The notes beneath the pieces were generated by a model. That model was given only the letters and a program-made list of their open reading frames with translations, was not told the DNA's origin and did not search any database. The position numbers were made by a program, and so were the translations under genes. A stretch of 64,000 nucleotides of DNA from Anaerococcus sp. Marseille-P3625. GTDB lineage: Bacteria; Bacillota; Clostridia; Tissierellales; Peptoniphilaceae. The stretch spans positions 1 to 64,000 of the forward strand of contig NZ_OCTP01000009.1 in NCBI RefSeq assembly GCF_900232825.1, written 5' to 3'. Below are positions 57,684 to 64,000 of this stretch, piece after piece (position 1 is the stretch's first letter; every line of letters starts with the position of its first letter).

Positions 57684-60626
57684 ATGAATAAGAAAAAAGT
57701 TTACACAAGTGTTTTAGCTATTGCTTTATCTTTTGGTACTATTGCACCAGCAAGTAGGAATTTTACCGGAATTTCTTATGCTAGCGAAATTACACAAAAA
57801 GAAGAAAAAACTAGCGAAGATTTACAAAAATTAGTTGATGAGTTTGAAAATATTAAAAATGGTCAAGCTTACAAAAATTCAACTACAACAGAAAAAGAAG
57901 CCTATGAAAAAGCTATAAAAGAAGCTAAGGAAAATACAAAAACCGACCAAGAAACTATAAATGCTTTGTTTGAAAAAATCCAAACAGCTAAGATGGGTCT
58001 TGGAAAAAGCTTTAATGAAAGTTTGGAATCCAGAGAAGCTCTTTCAATAAGCCTTGCTATGGCTGACAAATTAGCCAAAGAAACTCTAGATGAAACCAGC
58101 AAAAACGCTTTGACAGAAAAGATAAATTCTGCAAAAAGCATTTTGGAAGATGTTGAAAAAACAACAGAAGAAATTGATACTGCTAATAGCGATCTTAGCA
58201 AAACAATAAGCTTAATTATCGATGAAAAAGCATTAGATACTGATAAATTAGCTCTTAAAGAAGATGAGCTAGAAAATATCAGCAAATCTGACGCTCAAGC
58301 TTATGCTAGCGTCCACAACAAGCTTTTGAACTTGCAAAAAGAAGCCTACAATTTCTATAAGGAAAACAAGCTTCAAAGCCCAGAAAATGCAAGCATCAAA
58401 GATATAAATATAGTTAAACCTTTATCAGATGCTATAAATAAAGTGGCAAATGTTTTAGGCTCTGCAAATGTTTCTAGCAAAGATTTGACAGATAATTACA
58501 ATGAACTTTTGGCTGCTTATAATAAGGCACTTGAAAGCTTAGATAGCAAAAACACCGAGCTTAATAGACTTACAAAAGAATTAGAGAATTTAGTAAATGA
58601 AAATCCAAGTGATCTTACAAATGCTAATAAGATCGCCCAAAATACTTACAAGAGCGCTCTTGCTAATGGCAAAAATGTTCTAAATAATACAAACAAAGAT
58701 TTAGAAAAAATTCAAAAAGCTATAAATTCTATAAAAGTTGCAAGACTTTCTGTTAAACCACCACAGACAAAAACTGCAGGATCTGAAAAATCTACAAGTG
58801 AAGATCAAAAGCTTAAAAAGGCAAAAGATGAACTTAAAGCCCTTATAGACGAAAATAATAAAGTAAAAGAATCTGATGCATACAAGAACGCTAAAAAAGA
58901 TGCACAAGAACTTTATGATAAGACCATTAGCGATGCTAAGAATAAACTTATAAAAGAAGGCGTAACATCATCAGAAATTGACCAAGCAAAGGCTTTGATA
59001 AATGATGCATTAAAAAATATCGGCTATAATCAATCAGTTGAAGTAAAGACAGACGTTGAAAAATTAATCGAAGACTTAAATAAGCTTGTAAATGAAAATA
59101 AGGAACTTACAGAGAAAGTTTCTTACAAAAACGCAAGTGAAGATAAGAAAAAAGCCTATGACGATGCAATTTCCAAAGCTAAGGAAATCCTAGCAACTTA
59201 TGCAAATGATAAGAGCAAAGTTAGCAAAGAAGACCTTGAAAAGGCGATTGCTGATGTAAATAAAGCTAAAGGTGGAATTTTCTTGGTTGAAGGTTCATCT
59301 TATAAGGATAAGCTAAATGATTTAATCAATAGAGATGGCGAACTTAGAAATTCTGAAAAATATAAGGCAAAAAGTGCAGATCAAAATTCAAAAGAAATTA
59401 TTGGTAAATACGAAAAGTTAATTCAAAAAGCCAAGGAAGATTTAAAAGGAAATAAAGAAGAATCTTATAAAGAAGATTATGAAAAATTAAGCGAATATAT
59501 AAAATTCATCAATGATGAGATGAACGATAAAGAACTTGCCCTTAGAGGAAGTGTAATATCATTTAAAGCATTAAAAGCAAGAAAAGAATACGAAAACTTC
59601 AAAAACTCTACTGAAAAAGACAAAAAAGAATTGATAGCATATTTTGACGAACTTTTAGCAAAAGCTGAAGAAATGCTAAAAAGCAAATCAAAAGATTATG
59701 CTGCTATGAAACTTCTAAGCCAAAAGCTCGACAATGCAATAATAACTATCAACAATCCTAATGAAGAAAATATACTTAAATTTAAGATTACAATGAAAAT
59801 GGAAAATGTGGAAAAATTATATCAAAGCAAAGCTTTCCAAAATACTCCACAAATTGCAAGAGATAGACTTAAAAAAGCTGTAGATCGTGTAAGAAATATA
59901 AACACTGAAACTAAAAAAGATGAGTTAGAATCAATTTTAAGCGATCTTGAAGCAGCTCTTAATGTTAAAGAATTCCAAGAAATCATAAATAACAAAAATC
60001 CAGAAGAAGAAAAGCCAAGCACAACTGTTTCTGATAAGGAAATAATCGAAAAGTTGATAGCTGAAGATTTGGATCTAAAAGCTAGCAAAAAATATCAAAA
60101 AGCTCAAAAGAGCCTAAGAGAAGCTTATGACAAGGCTTTGGCAGATGCAAAAAAACTTATAGAACAAAAAGATAGCAAAGACGAAGACCTCAAAAAAGCT
60201 AAAGATGGATTACTAGAAGCCAAAGAAAAATTAGATGGCGACAAGTTCGATAAACGCTTAGAAGCTTTAGTTAAAAATTACAATGACAATGCATCAAAGA
60301 TTACAGATTTAAAACTTAAAGCTAGTATAAAAGAAAAAATCGAAAGCCTAATCAAATCTGACAAAACAATGGATGATTTAATTGAAGTCGAAAAAGAATT
60401 GACGAATGCAATTCCAAAAGCTGGAGCAAATGCAACAGTAAGAACAACTACACCAATTACAACTACAACTCCAATTACAACAACAAGAAAAATACCTAAT
60501 ACAATAAATCCAGGATCAATAGTAAGAACGGGTATAGAATCATTAGGACCAATATTAGGAGTTCTAGCAGTAGCTTTGGGCGGATATTTCTTATTAAGCA
60601 AAAAAGACAAAAATAAGAAAAAATAA
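57684..60626 (+). CDS. FIVAR-like helical-repeat surface protein with degenerate sorting signal
   Basis: Protein of 980 aa. The signal peptide is residues 1 to about 37 (cleavage near SYAS). About seven to eight helical repeats of 60-90 residues follow, with the pattern LI.EN..L..S..YK.A....K.AY..AI..AK, as in FIVAR and related extracellular three-helix modules. A Thr/Pro-rich wall-spanning segment (about 910-935) precedes IVRTG (946-950), one membrane helix and a KKDKNKKK tail. The layout is that of an LPXTG protein, but Leu-Pro is replaced by Ile-Val. Binding of host protein or wall polymer is the usual family role. It heads an array of related secreted proteins. Confidence 0.88.
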   Translation: MNKKKVYTSVLAIALSFGTIAPASRNFTGISYASEITQKEEKTSEDLQKLVDEFENIKNGQAYKNSTTTEKEAYEKAIKEAKENTKTDQETINALFEKIQTAKMGLGKSFNESLESREALSISLAMADKLAKETLDETSKNALTEKINSAKSILEDVEKTTEEIDTANSDLSKTISLIIDEKALDTDKLALKEDELENISKSDAQAYASVHNKLLNLQKEAYNFYKENKLQSPENASIKDINIVKPLSDAINKVANVLGSANVSSKDLTDNYNELLAAYNKALESLDSKNTELNRLTKELENLVNENPSDLTNANKIAQNTYKSALANGKNVLNNTNKDLEKIQKAINSIKVARLSVKPPQTKTAGSEKSTSEDQKLKKAKDELKALIDENNKVKESDAYKNAKKDAQELYDKTISDAKNKLIKEGVTSSEIDQAKALINDALKNIGYNQSVEVKTDVEKLIEDLNKLVNENKELTEKVSYKNASEDKKKAYDDAISKAKEILATYANDKSKVSKEDLEKAIADVNKAKGGIFLVEGSSYKDKLNDLINRDGELRNSEKYKAKSADQNSKEIIGKYEKLIQKAKEDLKGNKEESYKEDYEKLSEYIKFINDEMNDKELALRGSVISFKALKARKEYENFKNSTEKDKKELIAYFDELLAKAEEMLKSKSKDYAAMKLLSQKLDNAIITINNPNEENILKFKITMKMENVEKLYQSKAFQNTPQIARDRLKKAVDRVRNINTETKKDELESILSDLEAALNVKEFQEIINNKNPEEEKPSTTVSDKEIIEKLIAEDLDLKASKKYQKAQKSLREAYDKALADAKKLIEQKDSKDEDLKKAKDGLLEAKEKLDGDKFDKRLEALVKNYNDNASKITDLKLKASIKEKIESLIKSDKTMDDLIEVEKELTNAIPKAGANATVRTTTPITTTTPITTTRKIPNTINPGSIVRTGIESLGPILGVLAVALGGYFLLSKKDKNKKK

Positions 60627-60646
60627 AAAATAAAAAGGAGAAAATT

Positions 60647-61108
60647 ATGAAAACAAAGAAAATTTTACTTGCAGCTCTTATTGCATGCTTTACACTTACA
60701 GGTTGTGATAAGCTAATGAGCAATGGAAAAGACAATGAAGTGCCAAAAGAAGAAGCACCTGTAACAGAAAATGCAACAGATGATAAAAATGCAGAAAATA
60801 AAGACGAAAATCAAAAAGATGAAAATTCTGAAGAAAAAACAGAAAATAATGATTCCCAAACTGCAGATACAGAAAATACAGATGAAAAAGCAGGAGAAAA
60901 TGCAAACTCTGATGCTGACCCAAAAGCTAGCCTTGAACAAGCAATTTTTGACAACAGAACAAAAGCTCGCGCAATAGAATTATTGTTAGATATGGCTCCA
61001 GAACAAGTTGCAAATATCAAACCACAACTTGAAGAAATGCTTGATAATTCAAATAGCCTACTAGAAGAAGCTCAAAAAGCCTTAGACGAATTGAATAGCC
61101 AACAATAA
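60647..61108 (+). CDS. Lipoprotein with the shared C-terminal helical module
   Basis: Lipoprotein of 153 aa. Lipobox LTGC (Cys20), then about 70 residues of Glu/Asn/Asp/Lys-rich linker. A helical module follows (about 98-150) that begins LEQAIFDNRTKARAIELLL and contains P...V...K..LE.ML..S. It recurs at the C-termini of the next three complete genes. AAAGGAG precedes the ATG, 20 bp after the 980-aa gene, so they are probably co-transcribed. Function unknown. Confidence 0.85.
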   Translation: MKTKKILLAALIACFTLTGCDKLMSNGKDNEVPKEEAPVTENATDDKNAENKDENQKDENSEEKTENNDSQTADTENTDEKAGENANSDADPKASLEQAIFDNRTKARAIELLLDMAPEQVANIKPQLEEMLDNSNSLLEEAQKALDELNSQQ

Positions 61109-61135
61109 AATTAGATCCTTTTTAGGATCTAATTT
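61108..61135 (+). terminator. Hairpin after the lipoprotein, probable terminator
   Basis: A perfect 12-bp stem (61108-61119/61124-61135) with a TTTT loop. The tail TATAAATTAATT has no strong U-run, so termination may be partial. Confidence 0.5.
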
Positions 61136-61232
61136 ATAAATTAATTGTAAAAACTTCAAAAAAACGTTTAATGATTATGAAATCGGGTACATAATTAGTA
61201 CAAGATTGTAATAATATTGTAAGGAGTTTTAT

Positions 61233-61739
61233 ATGCGAAAGAAAAAACTTATAAAAATTTGTGCTATGGCAATTTGCTTGGCAAGTCTAGGGGCAAGTGT
61301 ATCCTACGCAACAGAATCTGATGCTAGAAATCTTATCAATAAAATCTACGATAATATGGATCAGATGGATATATTGACAGGAAATACTCCAACTCCAAGA
61401 GAAAGATTAGAAGTTCCTAATGGTGGAGAAACAACCACCACAACTACAGAATCTGTAGTTCATGGCAAAAATGAAGAAAAAGCTGAAGAAAAGGATTATG
61501 TAAAAAATCTAAGAGAATCATTAAGGAAAAATGATGTAATAGTAAAAGCCTTAGAAGAAATTTTAAACAAATACCCAAAAACTATCAGAGGCAAAGAAGA
61601 AAAATTAGTAAAATTACTTGTTAAATCTGATAAATTGAGAAAAGATGCAGCTGAATTTTTGAAAATCCTAACAGGCGAAGAAGTTACAATTTCAAAAGTA
61701 AATATCCAGGAAAAATACCAAGATTTATTAAAAAAATAA
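61233..61739 (+). CDS. Small secreted protein with the shared C-terminal module
   Basis: Secreted protein of 168 aa. The signal peptide (1 to about 28) ends at SYA, without a lipobox. The middle has a Thr-rich stretch (ETTTTTTESV). The C-terminal module (about 90-148) begins LRESLRKNDVIVKALEEIL and includes YPKTIRGKEEKLVKLL. No wall anchor or membrane helix follows, so it is either released or held by a partner. AAGGAG precedes the ATG. Function unknown. Confidence 0.85.
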   Translation: MRKKKLIKICAMAICLASLGASVSYATESDARNLINKIYDNMDQMDILTGNTPTPRERLEVPNGGETTTTTTESVVHGKNEEKAEEKDYVKNLRESLRKNDVIVKALEEILNKYPKTIRGKEEKLVKLLVKSDKLRKDAAEFLKILTGEEVTISKVNIQEKYQDLLKK

Positions 61740-61780
61740 TTAAGTAAATTAAAATTATTGTAAAAAAAAAGGAGAAATTT

Positions 61781-62842
61781 ATGAAAAACAAAAAATATTT
61801 AAAAGCAGGATTAGTTTTGGCACTTGGAGTATCTTTTTTACTACCAGCAAACAAAATATCTTACGCAAGCTCAACAACTACTGATACAACTATAGTAGTT
61901 ACACCATTAGAAGCTAGCAAAGCAAAATATAAAAAAGCTTATGACACTGCAAAAAGTAAATATGAAGAGCTAAAAAAAGTTAAAGAATCAGTACTTTATA
62001 TCAATGCTACAAAAGAAAGTGCAAAATATGATTTTTCAGTTCTTGTTAATAATTTAATTAAAACACTAAGTGATTATAGTCCTGAAAAAGTAAAAGATTA
62101 TACAAAAGATAGCGAATATGAAACAGCTATAGAAAAATTAACTGATGCATTAAAATATGCTGAAGAAAAAAAGGCAGCTTTAGATGGTAAAGCAGTAGAA
62201 AACTCTGAATTATTTGACCTATATTACAAGGATAAAGAATTCAAAGATACTTACTACAAAAAAGCAACAAAAGCTCAAAAAGAAGCTTATGATAAGGCAA
62301 AAACAGATGCTTACAAGGTCCTATTAAAAGGTGACAATGTTAGCGCGAAAGAATACAATGATGCCCTAAAAGCTTTAAAAGATGCTAGAAATGACATTAT
62401 AAACTCATCCGATAAGGAAAAAGTATTTGAAAATCTTAAAAAAGAAATAGCTGAAGCAGAAAAATTAGATAAATCTTTGTACACAGAAAAATCTTACAAT
62501 GTATTTAAGAAAGCTTTAATAGCAGCAAAAACAACAGCTGAATCTGCAAATTCAACTCTAGATCAATACAAAACAAGCCTTGAAGCTTTACAAGAAGCTA
62601 AAAAATCATTAGTAAAAGTTGATACTAAAGAAGAAAAAGAATTAGCAAAACTAATAGAAGAATTAAAAGCTGCTAAAAAATCTAACGAAACAAAAGTTTC
62701 TGCTGCACAATGGTTATTAGAAAACACACCAGATACAGTTAAAAAAGTTAAGGGCAAATTAGAAAAACTAATCAAAGATTCTAAAGCTATAATCAAAGAA
62801 GTAGACCAATACTTAGCTGAACATGGCAAAACTAGAGGATAA
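61781..62842 (+). CDS. Secreted FIVAR-domain protein with the shared C-terminal module
   Basis: Secreted protein of 353 aa. Signal peptide 1 to about 29 (SYA/S). Helical repeats follow, including a clear FIVAR-type segment (about 210-280: SLYTEKSYNVFKKALIAAK). The C-terminal module (about 288-345) contains TPDTVKKVKGKLEKLIKDSK. No sorting signal. AAGGAGA precedes the ATG. It lies 41 bp after the previous member and 47 bp before the next. A secreted binding protein is likely, ligand unknown. Confidence 0.87.
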   Translation: MKNKKYLKAGLVLALGVSFLLPANKISYASSTTTDTTIVVTPLEASKAKYKKAYDTAKSKYEELKKVKESVLYINATKESAKYDFSVLVNNLIKTLSDYSPEKVKDYTKDSEYETAIEKLTDALKYAEEKKAALDGKAVENSELFDLYYKDKEFKDTYYKKATKAQKEAYDKAKTDAYKVLLKGDNVSAKEYNDALKALKDARNDIINSSDKEKVFENLKKEIAEAEKLDKSLYTEKSYNVFKKALIAAKTTAESANSTLDQYKTSLEALQEAKKSLVKVDTKEEKELAKLIEELKAAKKSNETKVSAAQWLLENTPDTVKKVKGKLEKLIKDSKAIIKEVDQYLAEHGKTRG

Positions 62843-62889
62843 GAAGTAGCTAAAAACTTTTTATTTCCTATTAGAGGGAGTTTTTAACA

Positions 62890-63438
62890 ATGAAAATTAA
62901 AAATAAGTTGTTAGTTTCAATCTTTGCGATAAGCTTTTTTGCAATGAGCTTTAACATGGAAAATAACAAAGCCCTTGCAACAAGCATCGATGAAAATGTA
63001 AATACCCCAGAAAATCAACAAGAACAATTGCAAAAAGCAGTTGATGATACAATAAAAGTTGTAAATTCAGAAGTTTATTATACTTACACAAGCCAAGAGC
63101 TAAAAAGTGAGTATGAAAAAGCCATAGCAAATGCAAAACTTGTTTTGGCAAAAAAAGATGCAAGTTATGACGAACTTAGAGATGCAACAGCTATGGTAAA
63201 TAAGGCTAAAAAAGATATCAAAGATGCCATGATAAAAATTGCTGAAAAAATAAATACCAAAAATCAGTTGGAAAAAGCTTTGAATGATAACAAAATAAAG
63301 GCTAATATGGCAAGAGATTTACTAACAAATTATCCAAAAACAGTTGCAAAAGTAAAAGGCAAACTTCAAAATATACTAAAAAGTTCAGAAGCTCTTGTAA
63401 AAGAAGCTGAAAGCCTATTAAAGCAATTAAATATTTAA
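62890..63438 (+). CDS. Secreted FIVAR-domain protein, short, with the shared C-terminal module
   Basis: Secreted protein of 182 aa. Signal peptide 1 to about 31 (ALA/T). One FIVAR-like segment (about 40-115) contains YYTYTSQELKSEYEKAIANA. The C-terminal module (about 123-180) contains YPKTVAKVKGKLQNILKSSE, nearly the same phrase as the 353-aa neighbour. It is the minimal form of the family: one helical repeat plus the module. GAGGGAG precedes the ATG. Confidence 0.87.
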   Translation: MKIKNKLLVSIFAISFFAMSFNMENNKALATSIDENVNTPENQQEQLQKAVDDTIKVVNSEVYYTYTSQELKSEYEKAIANAKLVLAKKDASYDELRDATAMVNKAKKDIKDAMIKIAEKINTKNQLEKALNDNKIKANMARDLLTNYPKTVAKVKGKLQNILKSSEALVKEAESLLKQLNI

Positions 63439-63447
63439 GGAGCAACA

Positions 63448-64000
63448 ATGATAAAAACTAAAAAAGTAGCAGCTATTGGATTAGCATTAGTCTTTTCCCT
63501 AACAGGACTTGCTGGTGGAAAATCTTATTCAAATGTAAGTTTTGCACAAGGCGAAAAAACATCTTACAAAGATCTTTTGTTAGGATATATCAAAGAAGAT
63601 GCTAATTATAAAGAAAGTGAAGATTACAAAGATTCAAACGATGCCCTAAAGCTAGTTTATGTTTTGGCAATGGATACTGCTAAAACTTTAGTAGAAGATC
63701 AAAATTCAACAGAAGAACAATTTAAAGAAATTTATGAGCAAATACGCAAGGCAAAAAGCGAAATTGCTGATAAAACAAATCCAATTATGGAAAAAGCAAA
63801 ATATAGGGTAGGACTAGAAATTCAAATTTATGAAGCAAAAAATGCCCTAGAAACAATTGGTAGATATGACTATAACAAGAAATACTACGATGATCTAAAG
63901 CTTGAATATAATTATGCCAAAAAACTTGTAGACGATGACAAAACAAGCAACTACGAATTTTTGAAGGAAGCTAAAGATCTTAAAAATGCAAAAGATACAT
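63448..64000 (+). CDS. Secreted FIVAR-like protein, partial (runs off window)
   Basis: An open frame of at least 184 codons starts at the ATG at 63448, 9 bp after the preceding gene and behind AAGGAG. It has a signal peptide (1 to about 34, FAQ) and helical repeats with the same EDYKDSNDALKLVY and RYDYNKKYYDDLKLEY-type pattern as its neighbours. The 3' end is outside the window, so whether it carries the C-terminal module or an anchor cannot be said. Confidence 0.88.
   Translation, partial: MIKTKKVAAIGLALVFSLTGLAGGKSYSNVSFAQGEKTSYKDLLLGYIKEDANYKESEDYKDSNDALKLVYVLAMDTAKTLVEDQNSTEEQFKEIYEQIRKAKSEIADKTNPIMEKAKYRVGLEIQIYEAKNALETIGRYDYNKKYYDDLKLEYNYAKKLVDDDKTSNYEFLKEAKDLKNAKDT

Noticed and set aside
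60420-60490. Short tandem ACA/ACT repeats as a phase-variable tract
   Set aside because: The tract encodes an imperfect Thr/Pro spacer; the units are trinucleotide-based and would not shift the frame.

Overview
The window is AT-rich, with Gram-positive style lipoboxes, strong AGGAGG ribosome sites and U-run hairpin terminators. The gene content is that of an obligately anaerobic amino-acid-fermenting Firmicute: serine dehydratase, aspartase, an acyl-CoA dehydrogenase/ETF fusion, a flavodiiron protein, selenium genes, a double-cubane reductase and giant SpaA/FIVAR surface proteins. I infer the Peptoniphilaceae, most likely Anaerococcus or a close relative. No database search was possible.

Layout. 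1-117: 3' end of a 5S rRNA and its terminator. 252-3745: divergent ABC ATPase and ABC-2 permease. 3768-12912: a structured leader, then a ten-gene corrinoid methyltransferase operon (short UroD-like protein, corrinoid protein, reductive activator, DUF4430 lipoprotein, ECF S-component, two paralogous UroD-type methyltransferases, NhaC-family transporter, YedE, TusA). 12971-13238: tRNA-Gln and a decayed copy. 13416-16650: acyl-CoA dehydrogenase/EtfA/rubredoxin-like fusion and flavodiiron protein. 16719-19907 (minus): Na/Pi cotransporter and two lipoproteins. 20131-23657: two-component system, then an extracytoplasmic redox operon (48-aa CXXC protein, membrane 4Fe-4S protein, TlpA-like lipoprotein). 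23696-32264: MaoC, symporter plus serine dehydratase, GNAT, MATE, aspartase and fumarase. 32258-36853: HAD hydrolase, split chromate transporter, and a Ca/Mn-type P-ATPase behind a yybP-ykoY manganese riboswitch. 37212-41466: selenium cluster (double-cubane reductase, SelD, YedF, DUF3343, cysteine desulfurase-like protein). 41706-55778: one 4690-residue cell-wall protein. 56023-57420 (minus): CmpB-type membrane protein and a lipoprotein. 57598-64000: array of secreted helical FIVAR-like proteins, the last running off the window.

How it fits together. The metabolic genes degrade serine and aspartate and handle reducing power. The first operon and the 37-41 kb cluster share YedE/TusA/YedF themes, which suggests that corrinoid demethylation is linked to acquisition of selenium or reduced sulfur. 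The right-hand 22 kb is a host-interaction region: a giant modular adhesin and at least six tandem secreted proteins, four of which share a C-terminal module of about 55 residues that I do not recognise.

Gene-free stretches. 12867-13415 holds terminators, the tRNA and its pseudogene. 36854-37211 holds the riboswitch and then AT-rich sequence with a small hairpin. 41396-41705 holds a terminator and a possible promoter. I see nothing else in them.
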